From positions 1 through 33,231 of the forward strand of contig JAFDKH010000032.1 of assembly GCA_019307065.1 (NCBI GenBank): DNA of 33,231 nt. Reading direction: 5' to 3'. Shown piece by piece: positions 25,044 to 32,387 of this stretch. Source of the DNA: Deltaproteobacteria bacterium (lineage in GTDB: Bacteria > Myxococcota > B64-G9). A program made the position numbers and the translations under genes. Within the stretch, counting starts at the first letter, position 1; each line of letters begins with the position of its first letter. The notes under the pieces are model-generated. The model saw nothing but the letters and a program-made list of their open reading frames with translations. It was not told where the DNA came from and did not search any database.

Positions 25044-26314
25044 GAGGCAACCTCCGCATTTACTTTAGCATCACCCCTTCGCCGGGTGACTTTGAGCGAG
25101 CGCCGATTCAGTTCGGCCTCGACCGCTGCCAGATCGACTCCGGCTCGAGCCAGTGCCACCAGCGAGAAATACAAGAGGTCGGCGGCTTCACGGGTGACTT
25201 CGGCCTGGCTGGCTGCGCAGCCCAACTCGCCGGCTTCTTCGATGAGTTTGGCTTCCAACAGACCCTGCTCTTCGAACAAGCGTTTTGTGTAAGAGCCGGA
25301 CGGGGCCTGGTGAGTTCGGTCGGTTAATCTGCGAAACAGGGCCGGCAGACCGTCTTCTGCGCCCCAGCAGCAAAAGCTGCCGCGATGACAGAAGCCGCTA
25401 CCGTTTTGGCGTACGCTGAATCTTAAAGCGTCCCGATCGCAATCGAGATCAACTCGCAGCAGTTTTTGAGTTGCGCCCGAGGTTTCTCCCTTGATCCACA
25501 GACCGCGTGAACGCGAGTGATAAACCCCCCGGCCAAGTCTGAGGGCTTCAGCCAGGCTTTCAATGTCGGACCAGGCCAGGCCCAGGGCCGTGCCATGTTG
25601 ATCGACCACGACTGTAGGCCAGAGGCCGTCGGCCCGATCTGATTTCAAGGGAGCCGCCAGAGCATCGGCCAGGCTTAGTTGGCCGGTATAGATCGCCATG
25701 CCAACCTGGGCGTCGGCTCCCAGCGAATCAAGGCTGGCGATTTCAGCCTGGCTGGTGATGCCGCCGGCTATGGTCAGACTAGCACCGTCGGCGGCCCGAA
25801 CAAGCTCGTCAACCCGATCGAGCGCGGTGCCTTGCAGGCGACCTTCCTTTTCTACAAAGGTAACTAAGAAGCCACCGACCAAACCCGACAATTCCTGCAG
25901 GCGCTCGACGACCCGCCGGCCGGTTTTCTTGCGCCAGCCCTGAATCACAACATCGTCATTTATCGAATCGAGGGCGGCTATCACCCGCTCGGGCGGCAGC
26001 TCCTTGAGCACTTCGGGCACTGCGGCGGTGCCCAGAATCACCTTACGGGCCCCGGCGTCCAGCCACTTGACTGCATCTGAGACAGAGCGGATTCCGCCCC
26101 CAACCCGGCAAGGAGCGATCCGGACGAGTTCAGCTATCAGATCGCTGTTCGAGCCGCGACCCAGGGCAGCATCCAGATCGATAACAGCGATCTCTCCGAT
26201 TAGACTGAATTGCTCAGCTAATCTGAACGGGTCGCCGGCATCGATTACTTTTTCTCGGCCGCCAATTAGCTGGACGGCATTGCCATCCATAATATCGATC
26301 GATGGAATTAACAT
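25040..26314 (-). CDS. hisA-hisI-hisE: Trifunctional HisA-HisI-HisE fusion
   Basis: One 424-residue chain carries three enzymes. Residues 1-222 are HisA (ProFAR isomerase), with IPSIDIMDGNAVQLIGG (Asp7), VGGGIRS, VIAALDS (Asp116) and TIAGGI. Residues 228-320 are HisI (phosphoribosyl-AMP cyclohydrolase), with VYHSRSRGLWIKGETSG, DCDRD (291-295), and NGSGFCHRGSFCCWG with metal-site Cys309, 315 and 316. Residues 325-424 are HisE (phosphoribosyl-ATP pyrophosphatase), with GSYTKRLFEE, AKLIEEAGEL and REAADLLYFSLVAL. HisIE fusions are common, but joining HisA in front is unusual to my knowledge. In HisA the usual TDI-rDG strand reads TFVEKEG (151-158). ATG at 26314 overlaps the hisF stop by seven bases. 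Confidence 0.94.
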   Translation of the reverse strand: MLIPSIDIMDGNAVQLIGGREKVIDAGDPFRLAEQFSLIGEIAVIDLDAALGRGSNSDLIAELVRIAPCRVGGGIRSVSDAVKWLDAGARKVILGTAAVPEVLKELPPERVIAALDSINDDVVIQGWRKKTGRRVVERLQELSGLVGGFLVTFVEKEGRLQGTALDRVDELVRAADGASLTIAGGITSQAEIASLDSLGADAQVGMAIYTGQLSLADALAAPLKSDRADGLWPTVVVDQHGTALGLAWSDIESLAEALRLGRGVYHSRSRGLWIKGETSGATQKLLRVDLDCDRDALRFSVRQNGSGFCHRGSFCCWGAEDGLPALFRRLTDRTHQAPSGSYTKRLFEEQGLLEAKLIEEAGELGCAASQAEVTREAADLLYFSLVALARAGVDLAAVEAELNRRSLKVTRRRGDAKVNAEVAS

Positions 26315-27063
26315 GGGCGTACCTCCACTTTGCCTTGCGACAAAAATTCCTTAAGCTGGCCAACCGAGAATTCGGCATAATGAAATATTGAGGCTGCCAG
26401 GACGGCATTCGCTCCGGCCCTGAGCGCCAAGAGCAAGTCTTCGGGTTTAGCTGCACCGCCCGAAGCAATGACCGGCACATTGACGGCTTTCGAAACAGCT
26501 TGGAGTAAACTAAGATCGTAGCCTGACCTGGTTCCGTCCCGGTCCCAGCTGGTCAGCAGAATTTCGCCGGCCCCTAGCCTGGCGGCAGTAGCGGCCCACT
26601 CGATTGCATCGAGCGGCACTCTTTGAGTTCCTGAACGGACGACAACTTCGTAACCGATTTGCCCGCGGGCGGCATCCAGGGCCAGTACGGTACACTGACT
26701 GCCGAAACGTTCGGCAATTTGGGTCAGCAGGCCGGGCTGTCGAACGGCGGCCGTATTAACGGCTATCTTGTCGGCTCCAGCCGACAGCAACTGGCCGGCA
26801 TCTTCGACTCTTCGGACTCCGCCTCCGACCGTTAACGGAATAGAAAGACGGGCTCGAACCTGACGGACGCACTCGAGCTGGGTCGAACGTCCTTCGGGCG
26901 TGGCGGATACGTCCAGTAATACCAGCTCATCGGCGCCCTGGGCCTCGTAAGCCGCAGCCAATTTCGCCGGATCTCCGGCGTCACGCAGCGAGCTAAATCG
27001 AATGCCTTTGACCACCCGGCCGTCGCGAACATCCAGACAAGGAATAATTCGAGCGGTCAACAT
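26308..27063 (-). CDS. hisF: Imidazole glycerol phosphate synthase cyclase subunit
   Basis: This 251-residue TIM barrel uses ammonia from HisH to convert PRFAR into imidazole glycerol phosphate and AICAR. Motifs are ARIIPCLDVRDGRVVKGI (catalytic Asp at position 11), PLTVGGGVRRVED, VLALDAARG (second Asp), ILLTSWDRDGTRSGYD and PVIASGGAAKPED. The ATG at 27063 gives the conserved N-terminus; a longer frame to 27153 has a non-homologous extension inside hisH. The start overlaps the hisH stop (ATGTTGA) with AAAGGAG upstream. Confidence 0.97.
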   Translation of the reverse strand: MLTARIIPCLDVRDGRVVKGIRFSSLRDAGDPAKLAAAYEAQGADELVLLDVSATPEGRSTQLECVRQVRARLSIPLTVGGGVRRVEDAGQLLSAGADKIAVNTAAVRQPGLLTQIAERFGSQCTVLALDAARGQIGYEVVVRSGTQRVPLDAIEWAATAARLGAGEILLTSWDRDGTRSGYDLSLLQAVSKAVNVPVIASGGAAKPEDLLLALRAGANAVLAASIFHYAEFSVGQLKEFLSQGKVEVRPC

Positions 27064-27680
27064 GGCAAAACTCCTTTCAATGCCGAGGTCGTCAGCCAGC
27101 GCTTGAGGAGATCCAGCCCGAAAGCGGAGGACAGCTCCGGGTGAAATTGGCAAGCCAGTACGTCACCTCGTTCAAGGGCCGCTACGAATGAGCCGCCATA
27201 GTCAGCGAAAGCAGCCCGCCAACCGCGGGGCGCCTGCTTGAGACAGTATGAGTTGGCGAAGTAGGCGTAGCCATCGCGTAACAGCCGGCAACTCTCCTGG
27301 GCCACGATCCGGTTCCAGCCCAGCTGGGGCACTTTTACGCTAGCTGGAAATCTTTGGGCCTGGCCGGGAAAAATACCCAAGGCCCGTCGGCCGGGGCTCT
27401 CTTGACTGCCGCTCGCTAGAAGTTGCAGGCCGAGACAAACCGCCAGAGTGGGCAGGCCCTGGAGGAAGCGCTCGGTCAAGGCTGAGGTCATACCGATCGA
27501 ATCGAGGTGGTCCATGGCGCTTGCCAGGGCCCCGACTCCCGGCAAAACTACTCGCTCAGCGCGTCGAACCACGTCGGGATCTTCGGTCAGGCAGGGGTCT
27601 GTGCCACAGCGCCGCAAGCCCGCCAATACGGAGGCAGTGTTGGCGGTACTGGTTTGAACAACGAAAACAGGTTGGGCCAT
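27057..27680 (-). CDS. hisH: Imidazole glycerol phosphate synthase glutaminase subunit
   Basis: This 207-residue class I glutamine amidotransferase delivers ammonia to HisF. Motifs are NTASVLAGLRRCG, VVLPGVGALASAM, the nucleophile Cys82 in LAVCLGLQLL, and His180/Glu182 in ACQFHPELSS. The common PHMGWN reads PQLGWN here. Two starts are adjacent: GTG 27683 and ATG 27680. The AAAGGAG site is seven bases from the ATG, so I use the latter. It overlaps the hisB stop by one base (TGATG). Confidence 0.94.
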   Translation of the reverse strand: MAQPVFVVQTSTANTASVLAGLRRCGTDPCLTEDPDVVRRAERVVLPGVGALASAMDHLDSIGMTSALTERFLQGLPTLAVCLGLQLLASGSQESPGRRALGIFPGQAQRFPASVKVPQLGWNRIVAQESCRLLRDGYAYFANSYCLKQAPRGWRAAFADYGGSFVAALERGDVLACQFHPELSSAFGLDLLKRWLTTSALKGVLPC

Positions 27681-28267
27681 CACAATACTCCTTTGGTGCT
27701 GGGTATCTGGTTTGAATTATCGCAGGCAACGGCCTGGCGCAGGGCCAGAGCCAAAGCTTTATATGCACTTTCGGCCCGATGGTGGTCGTTGGCACCTTTG
27801 AGAATGTCTACGTGTAACGTTGTGCGCGAAGCCATGGCAAACGAAATCAAGAAGTGGCAGATATTCTCACAAGCCAGGCCGCCGAGTCTGTCGCGGGCGA
27901 GCCCTAGATCGACACAGGCATAAGGTCGGCCTGAAAGGTCGACAACCACGCGAGCTAGTGATTCATCCAGCGCAACCAGCGCCCAACCGAAACGAGTGAT
28001 ACCGCGGCGCTGATCGAGCAGGCGGTCCAGAGCTTTACCCAGAACCAGGCCGCAATCCTCGGCGGTGTGGTGATCGTCGACCTCCAGATCTCCACGGCAG
28101 CTCAGGGTCAGATCGAAACGGGCATGCCGGGCCAGAGATGTTAGCAAGTGATCCAGAAAGCCGATTCCGGTTGATACTTCAGCGCGACCCGTTCCGTCAA
28201 GGTCGAGTGAAATGACGATATCGCTTTCATTGGTTTTTCGTTCAATTTCGATTTGACGGGTACTCAT
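27680..28267 (-). CDS. hisB: Imidazoleglycerol-phosphate dehydratase
   Basis: This 195-residue protein holds only the dehydratase; the N-terminal phosphatase domain found in E. coli HisB is absent. Manganese-binding motifs are FLDHLLTSLARHARFDL and DDHHTAEDCGLVLGKAL in the N-terminal half, and ICHFLISFAMASRTTLHVD plus the NDHHRAESAYKALALALR stretch in the C-terminal half. The ATG overlaps the hisC fusion stop as ATGA. Because it lacks a phosphatase, the HAD domain fused to HisC is the natural candidate for the later histidinol-phosphate step. Confidence 0.97.
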   Translation of the reverse strand: MSTRQIEIERKTNESDIVISLDLDGTGRAEVSTGIGFLDHLLTSLARHARFDLTLSCRGDLEVDDHHTAEDCGLVLGKALDRLLDQRRGITRFGWALVALDESLARVVVDLSGRPYACVDLGLARDRLGGLACENICHFLISFAMASRTTLHVDILKGANDHHRAESAYKALALALRQAVACDNSNQIPSTKGVL

Positions 28268-30012
28268 GACAAAATCTCCTCAATTTCATTGAAGTCTTCG
28301 ATAATCCTGGCGGCTCCCGAGAGTTCTAGAGCTTGATCTGCCTGGCTGGCTTGATCTCCCGGGGCCCGAATACCCAGCGGTACTACTCCGGCCGACCGGG
28401 CGGCGTTCATATCGTCGGGTGTGTCTCCAACCATCCAGGCCCGTTCGATTCCAAGTCTTTTGAGTGCCAGACGGACCGGGGCCGGATCGGGTTTCAAGGG
28501 CGCATCTTCTAGGCAGATTACTTCTTGTACCAAGCCAGTCAGGCCGGATTCGTTCAAAAAGCGGGCTGCATCTTTGCGGGGCCGTCCAGTCACGATAGCC
28601 AGCGGTAAACGAGCCGCCAGACGTTCCAGGACAGCTCGCTCGGGGATGAGACGTTCGCGTGTGCGCAGGCCGGGTTTCTCTGAAGTTCCCTGGTAAATAT
28701 TTTCGAACCTGGTTTTTACCTCGCTAAGCGTGGTCTTAATCCCGCTGTTTTCCAGTAAACGCTGCGTAGTCTGCCAATCGTTGTTGGCGCCGGTTTGAGC
28801 TTTGGCCCGACTTACTTCCTCGTAGCTTAAGGCCAGGCCGAACGTTTGCGCAGTTTCTATGATTGTCTGGCGGTATGAATTGGATACATCTGCCAGGACA
28901 CCATCCATATCCAGAAGCAATGCCCTGGGTGCCAAGACCGTTTTCAAGGCGACCTTCAGCCGGGCAAATGAAACTTTTTTGCCGGGACAGGTAATTCGCA
29001 GGCAACCTTGCAGGCTTTTGTCTGAGTTGAATATTCGGACTGAGATTCCCAAGGCCGCCAGTCCATTGCGTACCCAGCCGGCATCTCGAAAACGGGCGAG
29101 TACAAAGTTGGCTTGAGAGGTAAACGGCTCGGCGCCGAGGCTGCCTAGCAAGTCCGACAATTCGGCTCGTTCAAGCCTGACGCGCTTGATGAATTGGGCT
29201 ATGGCCTGGTCGCCAGCCTGAAGACGAGCTGTCGCCAGGGCTAGTGATGGCCGTCCGACTGGATAGGGGTGCCCGGCAGCACGCAGTAACTCGATTATAT
29301 CAGGATCCGCTGCTGCATAACCCACCCGCAACCCGGCCAACCCCCAGGCTTTGGAAAAAGTCCGCACCACAACTGCATTTTTCAAACCAAGTGCTGTATC
29401 GGTCAGGTCTTGATCGGCAAATTCGGTATAGGCCAAATCCACCAACAGGATCGCCTGCCGGGCGCAGGCCGAAAGGCGTTTTAGTTCAGCCGCGCTTACT
29501 ACAAAACCATTCGGATTGTTGGGGCTGACTACAGCAATGACTGCAGTTGCCGGACTGATTCTGGATATGACGTGTTCCAGAGGATAGGCAGCCTGGGTCC
29601 AGTCGACGGAAACGATTTCGGCGCCGGCCAGGTGTGCATAGCGGGCGATCATCTCGAAGGTCGGCCGGCATTGAATTAACTCACGTCCGGGCGCGCAGAA
29701 TGACCGACAAACCCGATCGATGGCGTCATCGCCGCCGGCTGTCACCATGACGGCCGCCGGATCTATCTGTAAGCGTTTTGCCAACAAGGCTTCCAGTCCG
29801 GAGGCATCCGGATAGCGATTCAGCAATTGGCGGCCCTGTCGTTCAAGCGAGTTCAGCAGGGCCAGATCCGGGGCACGACCCTCGTTGCTGTCGAGCCGCA
29901 AGTCAACCGGAACTGCAATTCGCTGGCCGCGATAAGCCTTGACTCCGGCGACCCGCTCAGCCGGGAATGGTCGGATAAGGCTGTTGGAGTTGTCGCTGCT
30001 AAGGGTGTTCAT
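28264..30012 (-). CDS. hisC: HisC aminotransferase fused to HAD phosphatase (probable histidinol-phosphate phosphatase)
   Basis: Residues 1-360 of this 582-residue protein are a PLP-dependent histidinol-phosphate aminotransferase. It has NRYPDASGLEALLAKRL, VVSPNNPNGFVV, DLAYTEFAD and the PLP Lys221 in TFSKAWGLAGLRVGYA. Residues 363-582 are a HAD subfamily IA hydrolase: LLLDMDGVLADVSNSY (Asp368 nucleophile, Asp370), IVTGRPRKDA, LKPDPAPVRLALKRLG and MVGDTPDDMNAARSAG. The HAD part resembles, from memory, a small IA clade whose members occur fused to or near histidine genes. Since no other phosphatase is in this otherwise complete operon, it probably removes phosphate from histidinol phosphate made by the HisC domain. 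ATGA overlap with hisG. Confidence 0.93.
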   Translation of the reverse strand: MNTLSSDNSNSLIRPFPAERVAGVKAYRGQRIAVPVDLRLDSNEGRAPDLALLNSLERQGRQLLNRYPDASGLEALLAKRLQIDPAAVMVTAGGDDAIDRVCRSFCAPGRELIQCRPTFEMIARYAHLAGAEIVSVDWTQAAYPLEHVISRISPATAVIAVVSPNNPNGFVVSAAELKRLSACARQAILLVDLAYTEFADQDLTDTALGLKNAVVVRTFSKAWGLAGLRVGYAAADPDIIELLRAAGHPYPVGRPSLALATARLQAGDQAIAQFIKRVRLERAELSDLLGSLGAEPFTSQANFVLARFRDAGWVRNGLAALGISVRIFNSDKSLQGCLRITCPGKKVSFARLKVALKTVLAPRALLLDMDGVLADVSNSYRQTIIETAQTFGLALSYEEVSRAKAQTGANNDWQTTQRLLENSGIKTTLSEVKTRFENIYQGTSEKPGLRTRERLIPERAVLERLAARLPLAIVTGRPRKDAARFLNESGLTGLVQEVICLEDAPLKPDPAPVRLALKRLGIERAWMVGDTPDDMNAARSAGVVPLGIRAPGDQASQADQALELSGAARIIEDFNEIEEILS

Positions 30013-30884
30013 GGCACTATCCCGGTAAGTTGGGTGATAACGATATCATTGCCGCCGCTGGCTTTTATTTCGGGAATGACTCGTGGCAAGTCGTCGCGCG
30101 GCACGGCCGCCTTGACGGCATAACCGCTGTTGCCATACAGGGATGAAATTGTTGGTTCGCGCATACACGGCAAGACACTGATGACTGCCTCGAGCTTTGC
30201 GGCCGATACATTGACTTCGACCATGACCCGGCGGCGCGATTCCAATACCGAGCGCAACAGCATGACAAAGCGCTCGATTTTTTCTCGCTGTACTTTACAG
30301 TCCAGCACCCGCGGATTGACATACAGGCGAGTGGAGGACGTCATCAGTTGATCTACAATCAAGAGTCCGTTGGCGCGCAGAGTCGAGCCGCTGGTGGTGT
30401 TGTCTACGATACAATCGGCATCCTCGGGAGGGAAGACTTCGGTTGCGCCGTAAGAACGAACGAAAGTAGCCGACAGCCCTTTTTGGTTTATCCAGTTGGT
30501 GGTCAGGCGCTTGTATTCAGAAGCCACGACCAAGGGCACATCAGGGAGGCGGCCGTCTACAACGAAATCCTTGGGAGCCGCGGCTACAATCCGAACCGGA
30601 TCGAGATCTGTATTGAGAACTTCGACTAGTTCAGCCCCGAGTTCGATAACCCAATCGCTTCCGGCGAATCCGATGTCGCGTGAACCGACGTGCAGCATTT
30701 CGACAATGCTTCGCGGTTTGAGGATCTTGGCTTCAAACCCGGCCAGGGAGATCTTGGGTCGATAGTCGCGCGAGCCGGATCTGAGCTTGATGCCGGCTTC
30801 GGCCAGCAGCCTGAAGATCTCGACCTGCATACGGCCTTTGGGTAAGGCCAGACGGAGAAAATTATCTTTTCTTTTTGGTGCCAT
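30009..30884 (-). CDS. hisG: ATP phosphoribosyltransferase, long form
   Basis: This 291-residue first enzyme of the pathway is of the long HisG type with a C-terminal regulatory domain. The catalytic part has LRLALPKGRMQVE, RDIGFAGSDWVIE and the PRPP loop CIVDNTTSGSTLRANGL. The last ~80 residues (VMVEVNVSAAKLEAVISVLP, KAAVPRDDLPRVIPEIKASG, DIVITQL) match the HisG_C domain that binds histidine for feedback inhibition. No HisZ is needed for this form. ATG 30884 has GGAGG at 30890-30894; a TTG at 30902 is less likely. It is the first enzyme gene after the leader attenuator. Confidence 0.96.
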   Translation of the reverse strand: MAPKRKDNFLRLALPKGRMQVEIFRLLAEAGIKLRSGSRDYRPKISLAGFEAKILKPRSIVEMLHVGSRDIGFAGSDWVIELGAELVEVLNTDLDPVRIVAAAPKDFVVDGRLPDVPLVVASEYKRLTTNWINQKGLSATFVRSYGATEVFPPEDADCIVDNTTSGSTLRANGLLIVDQLMTSSTRLYVNPRVLDCKVQREKIERFVMLLRSVLESRRRVMVEVNVSAAKLEAVISVLPCMREPTISSLYGNSGYAVKAAVPRDDLPRVIPEIKASGGNDIVITQLTGIVP

Positions 30885-30940
30885 TTGAGCCTCCTGCAAC
30901 ATTAATGCGGCCCGGGCGGCACCAAACGCTTTAAACGAAT

Positions 30941-30963
30941 GACGCCGGCCCAGGGCCGGCGTC
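30941..30963 (-). terminator. Attenuator terminator hairpin of the his leader
   Basis: Bases 30941-30950 and 30954-30963 form a perfect 10-bp GC-rich stem (GACGCCGGCC) with a 3-base loop between the leader ORF and hisG. The minus-strand tail is ATTCGTTTAAAG, a poor U-tract, so termination may be weak or factor-assisted. Its 5' arm can instead pair with the end of the leader ORF (see the antiterminator entry). Confidence 0.72.
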
Positions 30964-31028
30964 GATAGCGTTAGTAGTGATACACTACACCATCATCCGA
31001 CCCCACGGGTCTGGTGGTGATGATGGTG
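30953..31028 (-). promoter_or_regulatory. Alternative RNA pairings of the his attenuator
   Basis: On the transcript, CACCAUCAUC in the His codons (31028-31019) pairs perfectly with GAUGAUGGUG just after (30997-30988). GACCC (31011-31007) pairs with GGGUC (31003-30999) inside it: the protector stem. If a ribosome stalls in the His codons, GGGUCGG (31003-30997) is free to pair with CCGGCCC of the terminator 5' arm (30959-30953), seven pairs with one G-U: an antiterminator. A further small hairpin, GUAGUG/CACUAC (30988-30983 and 30979-30974), lies between. Confidence 0.72.
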
Positions 31029-31049
31029 ATGATGTACACAACTGTTCAT
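30993..31049 (-). CDS. hisL: Histidine operon leader peptide (seven consecutive His codons)
   Basis: An ATG at 31049 opens an 18-codon frame reading MNSCV, then seven His (codons 6-12, bases 31034-31014), then QTRGVG and TGA at 30995-30993. A GAGAG sequence about nine bases before the ATG can serve as ribosome site. The layout (short ORF with a run of codons for the operon's product, competing stems, GC-rich hairpin, then hisG) is that of enterobacterial hisL. When charged tRNA-His is scarce the ribosome should stall here and let the operon be transcribed. It is too short for routine gene calling. Confidence 0.9.
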   Translation of the reverse strand: MNSCVHHHHHHHQTRGVG

Positions 31050-31063
31050 GAATTGAAGCTCTC

Positions 31064-31097
31064 ACAGACAGGGCATGTCTGTCAAGTAGGTTGTCAA
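31064..31097 (-). promoter_or_regulatory. Inverted repeat and -35-like boxes upstream of hisL
   Basis: ACAGACA (31064-31070) and TGTCTGT (31076-31082) form a perfect 7-base inverted repeat with a 5-base centre. Two minus-strand TTGACA boxes (31097-31092 and 31085-31080) lie just upstream or overlap it. I see no convincing -10 at the right distance from either, so the his promoter is not placed precisely. The palindrome could be an operator or a weak 3'-end hairpin of the preceding gene. Confidence 0.35.
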
Positions 31098-31126
31098 TAG
31101 ATTGTTCCCCAACGAAAGATTAGGAT

Positions 31127-31945
31127 CTAGACCAAGGTCTTGTCTTCATCATCTGCGGGTCTGCCAAGTCCCAATAGACGATGCAAGGAGTTGAAAAACT
31201 GGACCAGCATGACCGGTTTTGTCAGGAAAAGGTCGGCTCCGGCAATATAGGCCGACTTTTTGGCTTCATCGCCCCCGGCGCTGGCGGTGATAACCGGTAA
31301 GGCATGGGTTTTTTTGTCCTTCCGAATCGCGCGTATGATTTCTTCTCCACTCATGATCGGAATTTTCAGATCGATTATTGCCAGATCAAAATCCTGGGTC
31401 TGGATCAGATCCCAGGCTTGCCGGCCGTCCAGGGCTTCGACTACCTCCAGTGCTCTATGATCGGACATCCTGACGCCATGAAATTTCTGTAAGCCGAAGC
31501 GGAACATCTCGCGAACCTCACGGTTGTCTTCAACCAGAAGGACACGAAAAGGAGAACTGTCTACGGCCGCAGATTCAGGTGAATCGGTTTCCCGAGATTC
31601 AAGCAAGGCAAGAGATTTGACCAGTGTCCGGATTCTCTCAGCCTCTTCTTCTGATTCGAAGACAAAAGCCACGCCAATGCCGGCCGGTGAATCTTCGCTG
31701 GCCTGACTTTCGGGGCGGCTCCAGCGCACATGTCCCTTGCAACGAATCGATGAGACCAGCCCCGGAAAAGAGATCGAAAAAGAAAGTTTCTCGCCATCTT
31801 GAAAGGACCGCTGGGTGGCAATGAAAACTCCTCCGTCACTGGCATTCGAAGCATAGTCAGCCAGGAAATCTTCCGGGCTGTCATAGTCGACCTTGAGAAT
31901 GACTTCGGTCCGCGGGTGTTTTCGAGTATGGTCTGAGTCGGCCAT
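31127..31945 (-). CDS. PilZ-receiver protein (cyclic-di-GMP and phosphorylation input)
   Basis: Residues 1-110 of this 272-residue protein are a PilZ domain with both cyclic-di-GMP motifs intact: RxxxR (Arg8-Arg12) and NASDGG (34-39). WSRPES and GIGVAFVF fit the fold. A linker of about 20 residues leads to a receiver domain (133-260) with Glu139/Asp140, phospho-acceptor Asp192, Thr220 and Lys243 (VLLVEDNREV, AIIDLKIPIMSG, LTKPV). There is no DNA-binding output. The PilZ style resembles a family expanded in myxobacteria. It follows the lipoprotein gene by 25 bases and is probably the last gene of that operon. No histidine kinase is nearby. Confidence 0.9.
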   Translation of the reverse strand: MADSDHTRKHPRTEVILKVDYDSPEDFLADYASNASDGGVFIATQRSFQDGEKLSFSISFPGLVSSIRCKGHVRWSRPESQASEDSPAGIGVAFVFESEEEAERIRTLVKSLALLESRETDSPESAAVDSSPFRVLLVEDNREVREMFRFGLQKFHGVRMSDHRALEVVEALDGRQAWDLIQTQDFDLAIIDLKIPIMSGEEIIRAIRKDKKTHALPVITASAGGDEAKKSAYIAGADLFLTKPVMLVQFFNSLHRLLGLGRPADDEDKTLV

Positions 31946-31970
31946 TAGTTGCTTTCTCTCGACTTGTGAC

Positions 31971-32375
31971 CTACCTGACGATAGCGAGAAGCGCTTGATT
32001 AAAACGTTCCGCCTGGGCCGGGCAGCTATCAGTGAATTTCATCAGGACCTTTATGGCATGTTCAGAGCCGCTAGTCAGGTCGTCTGGTTTTTCCGGTTGC
32101 TTGATCATCTTTTCGACAAAAGATTCTTTATTGTGAGCAATAAAACGTAACAAGCTCGCTTGGGTAGCAGAGCAATCGTCCTTGTGATCACGAATGATCT
32201 TTTCGATCTGGTCTTGATGAATCACTACGAACAACATTGGATCTATATTGAGCGTCTTTTTTATAGCCTTAGGCAGCGCAGCGTCGCCGTTGGCAACGCC
32301 GTTTTTATGATTACTCGAACAACTCACGACGGCCAGAATCAAGATCAGGCCGAAAAAATCGATGACAAGCTTCAT
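31971..32375 (-). CDS. Small lipoprotein of unknown function
   Basis: This 134-residue protein has a lipoprotein signal: basic-hydrophobic start (MKLVIDFFGLILILAVVSC) and a lipobox VVSC, so Cys19 is the predicted lipidated residue. The mature part is mostly helical and charged, with two Cys (in DDCSA and DSCPA) that could form a disulfide. No family is recognised. ATG at 32375; the GAGG ribosome site overlaps the stop of the HEAT gene just upstream, suggesting coupled translation. Confidence 0.78.
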   Translation of the reverse strand: MKLVIDFFGLILILAVVSCSSNHKNGVANGDAALPKAIKKTLNIDPMLFVVIHQDQIEKIIRDHKDDCSATQASLLRFIAHNKESFVEKMIKQPEKPDDLTSGSEHAIKVLMKFTDSCPAQAERFNQALLAIVR

Positions 32376-32387
32376 AATGGATCTACC

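Noticed and set aside
27064..27153. N-terminal extension of hisF
   Set aside because: It lies within hisH in another frame; the conserved HisF N-terminus begins at the ATG at 27063 with a good ribosome site.
31014..31034. Run of CAT/CAC codons resembling an engineered His tag
   Set aside because: The context (upstream of hisG, followed by competing stems and a terminator) fits a natural leader peptide; no vector-like sequence is nearby.
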